NCBI GenBank assembly: GCA_964036295.1
Contig: OZ038466.1
Location: 16,216,001 to 16,280,000, forward strand
DNA length: 64,000 bases
Reading direction: 5' to 3'
Origin: Plumapathes pennacea
Taxonomy: Eukaryota > Cnidaria > Anthozoa > Antipatharia > Myriopathidae
Both the position numbers and the translations under genes were made by a program. Below the pieces are notes generated by a model. It was given only the letters and a program-made list of their open reading frames with translations, was not told the origin of the DNA and did no database searches. Below are positions 1 to 11,565 of the stretch, one piece after another. Positions within the stretch are counted from its first letter, which is position 1. Each line of letters begins with the position of its first letter.

Positions 1-201
1 TATTTGGCGAAAAAAAATTTTTTTTGCGGATTTAGCAACAATTTTGAGGCCCTTTCAAAACGGCGCCAGAAGAAAACGTTGGCTTTAACAAACGAACTCA
101 TTATCATGCGAAGCTGTGCTTTTATATGGTGCTGTAGAAGTTGGAGTATCTTGGCGGTCTGTCTTGTGTCTGAGCAGAGTAAAGACTGGGGTCTACTGCC
201 G

Positions 202-235
202 TGACGTCATGACGCGCCAAAACGAGAGCGCGAAA
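202..235 (+). promoter_or_regulatory. NASP promoter: CRE and two E2F-like sites
   Basis: TGACGTCA (202-209) is followed by GCGCCAAAA (214-222, the reverse complement of an E2F TTTTGGCGC site) and GCGCGAAA (228-235, also the E2F consensus). All lie within 75 bp of the NASP start codon. E2F control would fit S-phase supply of histones; binding itself is inference. Confidence 0.55.
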
Positions 236-273
236 TTTTCCTGAACAACTCAGTTCGAACGCTGTCACCGAAC

Positions 274-2801
274 ATGGCGGATGCAGGAGTGAACGGCCGA
301 CCTTTCAGGTACAAATCTTCTTCTTAAAAACTGTACGGTGCTTCGTGATCTTTGTGTGTGCTTGCTTTTCCTGCTGATTCATCAATTGTTCTTGTATATT
401 TTTAGTGAGGAACTGGCGAAATTGATGGGCAAAGGAAAGCGACATTACATCTGCAACGAGGTGGAGGAAGCAGTGAAATGCTTCGAAGAAGCGACTCAGA
501 GGCTGTATGTGCTGCTTTAACATTCTGTTTTAGTTCCTTTCCCTGTCAGATCGATTTTATTCTGTAGCACGTGGTACTTTGAACCTCGGGCGAGTTTGAT
601 GTCTCGATGACATGCAAGTTCATTTCATCGTTTATAAACCTTTCCCAGTAGTTTCAGTTTATAAAGGAACTGAAGTATTTTTCTGCTCTTTGTTCTCTGT
701 TAGGGCTTTTATGTCAATCGCTGTTATCTTTAATGCGAACATTTAACGTAAAGTACATAAATACTAAAATGTACGAGCACTATCCCTCCCTCCCCTCCCT
801 TCGGAACATTTTAAAAGACGGCTGATTAAGAAGTAAGTGGCACACATATGAATTTCGGAAAGATAAAGAAAGAGAACATGTGCAGTTAAATTATATGTGT
901 GGTAATATTCAGATCCAGGGAGAAAATAGTACAGGTATTCTATATTTGCTCCTTAGTAGATATTTCCAAAATCTGAACGGTTTCAGGAAACTGATCTGGA
1001 TTCCCCTAGTTATTGATGTGTGTTTTTTGTTTTTGTTTGTTTGTTTGTTTTGTTTTTTTTTCCCAAGTGATTATTTATTTTGCTTTGTTTTTTGTTTTTA
1101 TTACATCAGCGACAAAGAATATGGGCAGCTGGCAAAAGAGAGTGGAGAGGCATATTTGTACTACGGGAAATCACTGATAGACTTGGCAAGGTATAAAATA
1201 TTGTTCTTTTTTTGTTAACAAAAAGAGGAAACTGATTTGTCTTGATGCACAATACATTTCAAATATTTGGTAGGTTGTAACAGGTGAACTCATTTTATTT
1301 ATCAGGTTGGAGACAGGTGTTTTGGGAGGAGCATTGAAAGGTTGGTACTGTACTGTAAAGCTTAACTTTATATTCCTTTTAGAAAGAGGGAGGGTGGTGG
1401 GGCTGGAGAGGAGAGGTGGTGTGGAACTCTGACGACTTTAAATTGATTGACCAAGAAAGGGAGATGCTATGTATTGTGTTAGCAATCTTTTATAGGTTAA
1501 TCACTAACAGCTGATCGATGTTAGTAATCTGAGTTTACACTGTAATCAGATGCATATCCTACCAGCGAAATTTGCTTGATGAAACAAGTCTTTATGTACC
1601 TCTTCCTTTGTGTATACTTCAAGAAAATAACAGTGGGGGCTATCAGATTTGATGTTGGGCTAATTTTGTGCATGCTACGTGTCAGTGATCCGTCGCCGCC
1701 AACCAAAATGCTGCCACACTGTTGTCAATACCATTTTTCTGCAGTGGGCGAGGACCAGAATGAAGATGATAGCGATGACGATGAGGATGCAACTGAAGAT
1801 AACCAGATGGAAACAGGTTCATTGTGTTCATATAGAATAATATAATGTGAAAAAATGTCATGCTTTTGGTTGTACAGTCAAACATCAGTACAGGATCAGT
1901 TACGGATCTTACTCGGGAATAGATATTCAGGACTTTGACATCTGCCCGCTTAATTCTGTAAAGCATCCTAAAGGGCCGCTTAAAATATATAGGTTTGACT
2001 GTATCTCACTTTTTGATATTGTTTCAATACTCAGCCAATCTACCAGACTTTGACATACCAGTACAGCTTAAGTGCAGCCAGGAATTTATAAGTTATACAT
2101 TTTTCACTTGCTCTTCAGAAGAAACTCCTGATAAAGACAAGAGTGTCGAAGAAAACACTGCTGAAAAGACTGGAGAGCCTGAGAAGAATGACCAAGCAGC
2201 AGCCAAGAGTAAAGAAAAAAAGGCAGACACTGAAGAATCCTCTAAGACAGAATGTGCAGGAGAGAATGGAGAAGTGGATGCAAAGGAAAATTTGGCCAAA
2301 CAAGAGACTAATGACATGGCAGGTACTATTAGTGAAGAGAAACAATCAGCAGACACTACCAGTAATAAGGACAAGCCTAAAGAGGACAAGGCTGGAGAGG
2401 ACAAGGATAAGGAAGACAAGGCTAAAGGGGACAAGCCTAAAGAGGACAAGGATGGAGAAGACAAGGATGGAGAAGACAAGGATGGAGAAGACAAGGATGG
2501 AGAAGACAAGGATGGAGAAGACAAGGATGGAGAAGACAAGGATGGAGAAGACAAGGATGGAGAAGACAAGGATGGAGAAGACAAGGATGGAGAAGACAAG
2601 GATGGAGAAGACAAGGATGGAGAAGACAAGGATGGAGAAGATGGAGACCCAACTGAACAGGTAAGCAAAGAGCTGACAGAATGAATCAATTAAATGGTGA
2701 TGTGGAATTCCCCAGGCGTATGCTGGATGACTTGATTTAGCAAGGTTTACTTAAAGTTAAGAGTCAATATTCTTTGTAAAAAAAAGTTTAGTGTGGTTGT
2801 T

Positions 2802-2832
<31 letters not shown>

Positions 2833-5800
2833 GCACATGCAGCTATGCTTTTTGATCAATAGGCAAACAGTTTGGCCACATTCTTGGCCAATCAGGAGAA
2901 AATGTTGATATTGTGATCTGTTTGTATAAGCAAGCAAATTTGAATATTGTGGTTACAAAGCCAACTGAAGATCATTCATAAAAACTCTATTTCTTATCTA
3001 TTCACTAAACTGCATTTTACACAGGAGGAACTTACCACAATGGAGTTGGCTTGGGACATATTGGAGGTGTCTCGTTTGATTCATGAAGGGTATGTTTAAA
3101 AACAGCATTGCAGTTGTTATCTTTCCCTAAACAATCCATTTACCAGTTGCTATTGCATCATATATCTTCCACAGCCAGGAAACCATGGCAGCAAAACTGA
3201 ACTTAGCTCAAACGTATCTCAAGCTTGGAGAAATTCAAATGGAACGAGGTATTGGAAAGGGAGCACCTACCAGTATTTTGCATAATTTAACCCTCTGTTG
3301 AATATGCTGGGCATGTTAACTTTGAGCTGCATATGTAGGGAAGTGGCAGCACATCTTGGCAAAATATCAGCACCATAATGGCATAGTTTCAAAATCCAGA
3401 CCTTTTTCTGACCAACACTGTAACAATTAACAGAAACTCATTTTAAACTTGTACAATGAATTTGCAGTATATTCAACATGCATGTATGTACAGTACATAC
3501 CCCATGTATGGTACCTATATAAAGTGTGTTCATACTGCTGAATCTGAAATATTCCTTTCTAATTATTTTCTTTTAGAACTTTTCTTAGAAGCTGTAGATG
3601 AATTCCACAAATGCTATCAAATTCAGCAAAAACACTTGGAATCTGATGACAGACTGCTCGCTGAAACGTATCCTCTTTACTACTAACAGTATTTATTTAT
3701 TATTTTGTTATTTAAGTAATGTTCTTTACATTTGCTCCAGGAGCTAAAGCTCATTGAGGGAGCTTATGTGTAACAGACTACTACAGTATTAAATGCTACA
3801 CCTTACCTCCAGAATACATACTTCAAAGGCAGTTTCTGATAGACCAATATTGTGCTGAAACCTGGAATACTTACCAATTTATTTGGATGACTCTTTGCAA
3901 TTTTTTAACTTGATAAAAAGAATGAACTTGATTATTTTGATTAATTTTGCATAACTCTGAAATGACTACCTAACGTATATAAATATGTGTGTGTTTCCAA
4001 ATGCTGCTTGTGGTTTACATATCCCTGACATCTGTATAGACTGTACAACATCGGACTTGCCCACTCAATTCAGTCACCGCCACAGTACAAGGAATCAAAA
4101 GAATTTTATACCAAAGCACTGGATGTTATTGATTTACGAATAAAGAACATCGAAGCTCGTCTGCAAGAATTTGATGCAAAAAGCAAAGGAAAACAGAAGG
4201 CATCTGATGACGACCCCTGCGTTAAAGACAGGAAAGAGCTGCATGAACTACAGGACTTGTATCCCGAGATAAAGGCAAAGGTAAGAGACAATGGAAGACA
4301 CCATTGATTTTTGAAATGATGCAGTGTTCAGTAGTGTGGGGGCTTAAAGTTTTATTCAAAAAATGAATTAGTGTTTAATGAGGGATTGCAAATACCAAGA
4401 ACAATGAAGAGGCCTCATATTTTTGTTTTTAAGTGTTTGACGCTGGGTTCAAACCCAATTCAGCTGACAAAATGCGATGCGCTGGTCCTTTGTGTGCATG
4501 TACACACTAATCAGTGAAACTGTTCTTGTTTTGTGTAGATTGACGATGCTCAAGAAATGCTGACAAATGCCGACACTTCCAAAGCAGAGCCAATACAAAG
4601 TGTGAGTACATTAGACTTGAGCCCTTCAGTTGAATTTATAAATGTGACAAGTTATCTTTAGTTTGATTATATAATTACTACAAATTCAAGGTCTGTATGT
4701 TCAGTTTATGTAAAACATGTAAAGCCTGAAGACTTTAGCCTGCACTGCATCTGAACGAAACGACCAGGGGTTCTGGTTGGAATGTGACACAGGCTACCCG
4801 GTAGTACCAGACATGGACTCATTACTCGAGTACAGTTATGGGTGGTTCACTGTGCACAGGAAAAATGTGTCTTCCACACAGATGGCTAACTAAAGAAGCT
4901 GTGACAAAAAATAGACATGTTTCTGCATCATCAGTTGCTATTCTAGTGCTCCTAATTTAGTACAGTAACTGGGTGTATAAAGTATGTACTTCATATGAGC
5001 AGTACTGATGGCTCATATTATTCTACTCTCTTCTGTCAACAGATTGCAGTGAAGAAACCTAATGGTGACACTGCTAAACCAGTGACAGACATCTCTCACC
5101 TTGTGAAGAGAAAGGTAACTCTGCTCTGTAAGAACTACCTTTTGCTCACAGCACCAGTAGTGACGTGCAGCTTGGTAATTGTGAACAAGTTGCATTGTAC
5201 GTGGTCTGTATACTCGGGAGGAGTACTCCATATATTTCCTATATAGGGACATTCCGCCTGATAGGGTATCATTTTCAGGGTCCTCTGTCTTAAACAGGGT
5301 ATAAAATTTTATATTTTTGTATCTTAAACATGGTTATCTCCCGTAGATCGTCTCCTCCCCTTCCCTCTCAGCCACATTTTTGCAATCGCCATAATTTTCA
5401 CGCAATTTCTTTGTATGCTCAGTGGAAAGGCATGCAACACAGGCTAACTTCCGTCTTGAATAGGGTACCCCTGGGCACTCTCATAGTTTTGTGTGGGAGT
5501 TTCCTAGCCTGGTTCTTAAAACCTGTCCCTATTCCAGACCTGCATCCCAAGATTGCACACTCCTGAAAGGGTTCAATGTTCATTTTCTCATTAATACTCT
5601 ATTAACACCAACTAAACCTGTTTAATTAAACCAAGTTTACTGGACTGTGTTTTCTGAAACCTGTTTTGATTTTGTCTTAATTACAAAACATTTTACACCA
5701 CCTCGCACAGGTTGTTTAGTTGGATGGGTTTTAAACCAGTTTAGATTTGCCGTGCGTGCATTGTAAGCAGCCAACCTAACTAAACAAGTTTTATTAAACA

Positions 5801-6939
5801 CCTTTTAAACAGGTTTAAGCATTGGTGTGAACCGACATATTAGTCTCACCAGAATTTCATGGTACTGTGACCAAGTGCACAATTTCTATAATTATCTTAG
5901 TCACGATTTTACTCATGCTGTGTCACACTTAGTCATTCTCCACACCTTAGTTGTTTCAATCACGTTTAATCAGTTCAAAGCCCTTATTTGTACAGAGTAG
6001 GATTTACTTCCTTCCTCTTTGCAGTGACTCATTTGCTACGGTATCTTGGCGTTGTTGTTAAATTGCTTAGTCACAGGATATTACATCAATACCCTAGGAG
6101 CACATTTATCATTTCCTGTTGTTATAAAAGTAGCTATAGTTCACTCAGTAATCGTGAGTTGAGTGAAGCTTTATTGCGTTGTACAAGTCAAGTCAAGATC
6201 AAGTCTACCTCTAGCTATATTTCAAAGTTGCTTTCACCCTTTTTTCTTTGTATCGAGTGTTTTATTAAATTCCTATTTTGGACTGGATTATTTTGCCGTT
6301 GTTTCCATAACAACACGAACCTCGACCCGGTCACAGTACAGTAAGGAGAATTTGCCACTTGATAGTTTGCTCAGATGAAAGCTGCTGGCCTATCAAATTC
6401 TCACTACATCATTCATACATTTTCTTCCTGAATAGTTGGGAGAATTTGTATTATGAGCTCAGGAGTGAGAGGGTTAAGACCAAATAGCAAACTATACTCT
6501 ATTCCAGACCAAAGAGACACAACCCACATGTATACCCTATTTCAGCTGACTAAACCGCTTGAAAACAATACCCTTTGTGGGGTGGCACATACTGTACTAT
6601 TAAAGTACTAATAAAAATAATAATCGTGTAGTCAAAAGGTAATAATGTATGAGAAATAATTATATTTTATCACAGATGGGGTAGATCAGTATGATAAAGT
6701 TTTGTCATAGGTTCTCTATGTATGGTACTTTAAAACACCTGTACTTTTCACACACTAGGCTCACCTCTAATTTCCCTTGTGGTGGTCATTGTTTTCATCA
6801 ACTGTTTCTCATTGTTCCTTCCAAGAGGAAGCCTGAAGAATCAGAGACCTCCGAAAACATAGAACCTGTTGGACCCGCTAAGAAGCCAAGACAAGAAAAC
6901 AGTACAGAGAACACCAATGGCCATGACATCACATCATAA
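274..6939 (+). CDS. NASP: NASP-like histone H3-H4 chaperone (13 exons, 527 aa)
   Basis: NASP/Sim3/Hif1-family nuclear chaperone that binds H3-H4 through TPR repeats. Exons: 274-308, 406-504, 1110-1190, 1306-1340, 1745-1816, 2119-2660, 3025-3089, 3175-3248, 3577-3667, 4040-4280, 4539-4601, 5043-5114, 6826-6939. All junctions are GT-AG and the phases close to 527 codons plus TAA. Visible: first TPR (AKLMGKGKRHYICNEVEEAV), second TPR (GEAYLYYGKSLIDLAR) interrupted by a long acidic Asp/Glu/Lys insert encoded by exons 5-6, later TPRs (AAKLNLAQTYLKLGEIQMER; LLAETLYNIGLAHS), then ISHLVKRK joined to RKPEE, a basic nuclear localisation signal, and a KKPRQ tail. This layout, including the acidic interruption of a TPR, is diagnostic of NASP. 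Vertebrate short and testis forms are about 450 and 790 aa. The start is the first ATG of exon 1, just upstream of a phase-2 donor. The gene is convergent with DPH5. Confidence 0.93.
1875..2001. mobile_element. 127-bp pogo/Tigger-like MITE in NASP intron 5
   Basis: Starts CAGTCAAAC and ends GTTTGACTG (inverted), flanked on both sides by TA (1873-1874, 2002-2003), as expected for a Tc1/mariner-pogo insertion. Non-coding. Confidence 0.6.
2451..2640 (+). repeat. In-frame 15-bp minisatellite in NASP exon 6
   Basis: About 12.7 nearly identical copies of GATGGAGAAGACAAG, encoding Asp-Gly-Glu-Asp-Lys repeats. It sits inside the acidic insert of NASP; degenerate relatives (KPKEDKAGEDKDKEDKAK) lie just upstream at 2371-2450. 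The unit is a multiple of 3, so copy-number change keeps the frame. Confidence 0.95.
5213..5560. repeat. Degenerate copy of the CCCAGGGG-end element family (NASP intron 12)
   Basis: Contains GAGTACTCCATATA, 'aggg(g)tatcattttcaggg', 'cttaaacagggtat' and CCCCTGGGCACTCTC, degraded forms of the ends and inner 'ccctatttcagac' motif of the elements at 19947 and 27739. A further fragment with 'ctattccagaccaaa' and 'tataccctatttcag' lies at 6475-6590 in the same intron. Ends are uncertain. Confidence 0.4.
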
Positions 6940-7249
6940 CAAGTGAAAAAAGTGAGATCACAGATGGGAAGTACAAAGCTACGGACCTTGTATGTTGTTT
7001 GTGCAGCATACAACCACAATACTGTAAATACATTTAGAAGTCAAATAATTGTGGCTTTGTTGACCAATCCGGCTTACAGTTCTCTTCAGATCTACAAAAT
7101 CTTGTAAGAATGGTTATCTTTATTGTTGATATTTTGTACTTCCAAAGAAGACAGAAAGAAGTGCAGTTCTGTATTTCATCCAAGACATGTTTGCTTCCCA
7201 ACTCTTATAAAGAGTCCATTTTCAGCCCTCAGAGTGTGGTCAGATTTCT

Positions 7250-7255
7250 AATAAA
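7250..7255 (+). terminator. Candidate NASP poly(A) signal
   Basis: AATAAA 311 bp after the NASP stop. It lies beyond a possible DPH5 poly(A) signal (TTTATT on +, 7119-7124), so the two convergent 3' UTRs may overlap. Confidence 0.4.
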
Positions 7256-7466
7256 CATATTTGCAGCCAGACATGGTGAATGTTTCAGTCAATCATTCAA
7301 GGTCCTATTTCATCCAATGTTCCTCAGGGCTGGGAGGAATAGCCCTGTTGTGATTCCTTGGGAGAAGAAGTGCCATTCATGGTCTGTGAAAATTGCCACA
7401 TTAATTGGACTCTGAATTCCCTACTCATATTCTGACATTCACAGCACTGTTATTGTAGGTCAGCCA

Positions 7467-10400
7467 TTACTTCTCATCACAAACACGATCCAAGTCTTCA
7501 GGGTATAGAGCAAACTGTTGGAGCATGTCTCTCTCCAGGAAATGTATCTTTGGTGCAGGGATGACAAGGGAATGGAGGGGTGGTCCAAGGTCCACTGTCA
7601 AGAGTTCTTTCATGGTGCCACACACAATCCTCTGGGTATCTGAGCCAATTCTTGCTACACCCACTGCTACACTACTTTCATCATATGCTAAAAGATCAAG
7701 GAAGTCACTACTATTATGACACAGTAATGGAAGTTATAATTTTTTCTGCCTTGAATTTGTTTTCTTCCCAGATCTTTGTCACAGTGTAAAAAGCTTGGCC
7801 AAACATAAGCATAAGACACACAACTGAAATGAGCATAGCAAACTTATTTAATTTACAAATGTTCAGAGTTGTAAACCAAAATGTTGCAAAACACCACAAT
7901 TTTCAAATTGTAACATTCTATAATGATTTGCACCACAGTTATGTATTATTTGTCTTACTAACATTAATTTCTCCTTCAACAAATATCTTACCTGCTGGTT
8001 GCTTGCTGAAGTCTCTTGTTCTTAGGACATCTAGCAGCTGATACACAGCATCATTCACTGTCATGTACCTGGGCGGTTCATAAATCTTTCGACCCCTGCA
8101 TGTGATAGTGAGTATAACTTATTTTTGCTTTTTATTTTCATTATTTTACAGTGGAGATCTACCTGGCAGGCATAACACTCGTACATTCTTCTTGAATGGT
8201 TGGGAGAATTATATATTTTAATATGCAATACAAATTATTTATATTGCAATATCAAAATTTGAAATCTTATACAGTATGTATGTCATCATATACAATACAT
8301 GTACACCAGATACTTGCAGGAGAAAATACATACCGCATAAGGTTTTCCACAGATTGCTCTTTTACCTTGATATCTGAAAAAAATTGATAGGCCATGGACA
8401 GTTGAAAAAGTTTTTACAGAGACCAAATAATAATACTTTTGTTAGAGTTTGTTTCCACATTCCACATTTGTGCTGGTAGATGGGTATTTGCGATATTGTG
8501 CTGAGCCCTTAATGATTACTGACAGGCAGCCAAAAGTTATTTTTATTCTTATTTTATAATTAATATTATTTACTAGCGGGACCCTCATAAAATTTGGGTT
8601 TCTTTGTTTTTCCCTTGTTGAAGTCCATTTCAAGCATCTTGGATTTAGTTTACAATGTCAAAGTACAAACTTCTCTGTAGTCAGGTGTACAACTTGGTGA
8701 ATCGGCAAACGAACGACAGCAAAATCTCCCTGTTTTCCAAGCATGCGACAGCATCGGCCCAATATCCAGTATCCTGACAGCTAAAACTTCTCTTCCTAAA
8801 CTCATTTCCGATTTTGAAAAGAACTGGTTGGCATAAGAGGCCAATAAATCTTTTCTTTGCTCCCAGTGGTGGCCATCTTGGATTTTTTATGAGGGAGCCT
8901 GGGAAAGAGCAACTCAAACTAACCAATGAGAACAATAAAGCGTTACACACAGACGGACACTGAGCGTATTATTATATAGACTGATATTATTACTCACCCA
9001 GCAAACAGAGTGTGTGTTGTCCAGCTCTTCTGTTGGCTGCAATCTTGTCATAAAAACTGTCAGGTTTCCATGTGTCTGTCCAGAACACAATTGACACTGT
9101 TTCACCAAAATTGTACAGCTGCAAAGTCAGAGCCCATAAACAAGTATTATGTAAATAAATAGGTATTGCAAATAAGTAAGCAAGTAAAATAATAGGTACA
9201 TTAAAATTCACAGTATGTAATGATATTATAGTAAACATGTTCAAATTAATGTAAACAAGTAAAAGTTAATGAATAAATATAAAGACCTGTAGACCACAGC
9301 AACCAATGGCATTCATGATGGATGCATTGTGAATAACTTTGTATGGGATATTTTCTTGTCTTGCTCGCAGAACAAGGTCTGTGTGAGTTGTAGCCCTGAA
9401 CAAGAAAGAGACAGCACCAGATGTTAATGTTTAGATGAGTTATTTACTAGAAGACACTAGCAGACAATAAAATGCCAGACAGTACAGTTAAACACAAGAC
9501 ATGATAACTACTGTAGTCAAAACTTACCCAAATGGATCTCCAACCACAAGGAAAGCAACATCATTCTTCTTGGCCTGCTCAAAGATCAAATCTTTATGGA
9601 AAGAGAACTACGTTAAGCATGTGTATACTGTACTTTTTTTAATCTACAATATCCATGATTTCCAAGTGTAAGGTAGTTCTCTGTTATCTCTCGGACCATT
9701 GAGCTGCACCGAAGTTGCAAGTGAGCACAAGGAACAAAAAACCTATCAGTTCACTTTATATACTGGATCAGTGCAAAATAACAAACTTCTGTTTTGATTA
9801 TTGTATTGATTATTTAAGATTAGTGTGCCTTCTACTGTATTCTTATGGTTCTATTTTTTGGACTGGGTTAACTAGTTATGACGTACAGTACTGCACCTGA
9901 GTTTTGCTCTACGGTTTCTCTGTCAGCCAACTGAATTTCACGACCATAGAACTCCTCCTATATGTGGGAAACAGAGAGAGCTCGTCACTTGTCAGGTATT
10001 AGTATATCAGCTATACATATGTGTACATGTCCTTTAGATTGGTGGTACAGTCAACTCCCTCTAAGACAGACATCCTCGGTACCAGCTTCAACTGTCTGTT
10101 TTAGAGGGTGTCTGTCTTAGAATAACTGAAAAAGCAGCAGGGACAGTTCCTAAACCTGTGTTGGGTTTTGGCCCAAGTTTGATCTGAGAGTGCTGTAGGA
10201 CTGAGATGAGTACAAAAACCCTAACCCATTGTGTTGATATGTTGACCAGGTGAACCAGGTTTCTGGGGGCATGACTTACTAAAACCAGGAACACTGAACT
10301 AAACCCTTGGGGTTGAGATAATACTTAGGATTCAATTATAGGCTTCTTGCCAGGGTGTTTCTGGTTTAGGATATTTTATTAAAAAGGTAGCAAGACCTCC

Positions 10401-10680
10401 ATACAGATGGGTGACATCGGTTTTTTATTTATTTACTTTCTTCCAAGTTCTTTTCTTTTTGAAGTCCATTTCGAGCATCTTGGATAAAGTTTTACAGTGT
10501 GCATAGCAGCTGAGCCAACTGTATTTAATAATCCAAACCACTTACCAGGGCTTCTTTCCCTACACCCAGGATAGAGGTGTACACCTCAAGGAAGACCACT
10601 TTTGCACCTCTAACAGCTTCAAGTCCATTCACAGTGATATCTTTCGCGTCACCCAAACCGAGTCCCACGAGGAACAACAT
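7467..10680 (-). CDS. DPH5: Diphthine methyl ester synthase (8 exons, 284 aa)
   Basis: SAM-dependent methyltransferase of diphthamide synthesis on the eEF2 histidine (cytosolic). Exons in transcript order: 10680-10546, 9957-9897, 9591-9528, 9395-9287, 9118-8998, 8373-8334, 8095-7992, 7687-7467. The phases close to 855 nt, 284 aa plus TAA, against about 285 aa in human. Motifs: N-terminal [33 protein letters not shown], the SAM-binding [68 protein letters not shown], and C-terminal [11 protein letters not shown] and [14 protein letters not shown]. No residue of these family blocks looks lost. It shares a 316-bp bidirectional promoter with IMP3 and is convergent with NASP. Introns carry dispersed repeats but none disrupts an exon. 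Confidence 0.96.
8609..8660. repeat. Dispersed repeat shared by two DPH5 introns
   Basis: 'gaagtccatttcaagcatcttggat' with the following 'tttacaatgt' is nearly repeated at about 10461-10500 ('gaagtccatttcgagcatcttggat', 'ttttacagtgtgc'). Both copies are intronic and in the same orientation. Probably pieces of one interspersed element; its ends are not resolved. Confidence 0.45.
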
Positions 10681-10996
10681 GGCCCGGCTGGGAAAAGTGG
10701 CCAGCGTACTCTCTCTGGGGAGAGTGGCTTGAGTTCCACTTAGCTAATCACGTGACTCAAATGAGTTCGTGCGATGCACTCCTGGTTTACAGATAATTAA
10801 CGGGCAAAGAAAAGCAATTTCTTTTAGTAGTCTAAGTTATTGTCGTATAATTCTTGCGTTGTGGTTTTGCACACAGAGCAAGTATCAGCCATTTTAATAC
10901 TTCGATTCGTTTTACCCGCAGGCGTACCGGATGTGACGTTTGTAAGACTTTACATGAAATTTACATGAAGCATTTTCAAGGCACGTTGCTCGCGTT
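10681..10996. promoter_or_regulatory. Bidirectional DPH5/IMP3 promoter with a palindromic E-box
   Basis: The 316 bp between the two divergent start codons hold TCACGTGA (E-box CACGTG, 10749-10754) about 70 bp from the DPH5 start, and no clear TATA box. Both genes serve protein-synthesis capacity, so a Myc/Max-type or USF-type shared E-box is plausible but inferred. Confidence 0.55.
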
Positions 10997-11545
10997 ATGG
11001 TGCGAACACTAAAGTTTCACGAGAAAAAGCTTCTCAAGAAAGTCGACTTCATCTCATGGAAGAGCGACAACAACTTGCGAGAAGTGAAGGTGTTACGCAA
11101 GTACCACATCCAAAAGAGAGAGGACTACACGAAGTACAACAAGCTTTGTGGCATGGTGCGATCACTAGCGAGTAAAGTCAAGGAACTGGACAGTCGAGAT
11201 GCATTCCGGCAAGAAACCACAGAGCAGCTTCTGGAGAAGCTGTACGCGATGGGGCTTATAGTGTCGAAGAAAAGCCTGGCGCTCTGTGAAAAGATACCTG
11301 CATCGGCATTCTGTCGTCGCCGTTTGCCGGTAGTGATGGTCAGGCTTCGGATGGCACAAGCTGTGAAAGACGCGGTGAAGTACGTGGAACAAGGCCATGT
11401 GAGAGTCGGCCCTGAGGTCATCAAAGACCCGGCTTTCTTGGTGACCAGGAACATGGAGGACTTTGTTACTTGGACGGATACTTCCAAGATTAGAAAACAC
11501 GTGATGGAGTACAACGATATGCGAGATGATTTTGACTTTTCATAG
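10997..11545 (+). CDS. IMP3: U3 small nucleolar ribonucleoprotein protein IMP3 (182 aa)
   Basis: Component of the Mpp10-Imp3-Imp4 complex of the nucleolar SSU processome, which helps pair U3 snoRNA with pre-rRNA. Single intronless ORF; human IMP3 is 184 aa. Starts [19 protein letters not shown], the typical IMP3 N-terminus, followed by a ribosomal S4/S9-type N-terminal region ([20 protein letters not shown]) and an S4 RNA-binding domain from about residue 108 ([18 protein letters not shown] ... [14 protein letters not shown]), ending in the acidic [12 protein letters not shown] is in good context and is the first in the transcript direction. A possible poly(A) signal ATTAAA lies at 11763-11768. 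Confidence 0.97.
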   Translation: MVRTLKFHEKKLLKKVDFISWKSDNNLREVKVLRKYHIQKREDYTKYNKLCGMVRSLASKVKELDSRDAFRQETTEQLLEKLYAMGLIVSKKSLALCEKIPASAFCRRRLPVVMVRLRMAQAVKDAVKYVEQGHVRVGPEVIKDPAFLVTRNMEDFVTWTDTSKIRKHVMEYNDMRDDFDFS

Positions 11546-11565
11546 GTGAAGTATTGCGCAGCCAC

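Noticed and set aside
2093..2689. 198-codon Ser/Leu/Pro-rich ORF on the minus strand
   Set aside because: It is the antisense of the NASP acidic minisatellite exon; the repeat has no stops in several frames.
4440..4475. GGTTCAAACCC resembling a tRNA B box
   Set aside because: No A box or acceptor-stem pairing at the right distance; no tRNA was found anywhere in the window.
11125..11565. 146-codon minus-strand ORF
   Set aside because: Antisense shadow of the IMP3 coding exon, with no protein-like features of its own.
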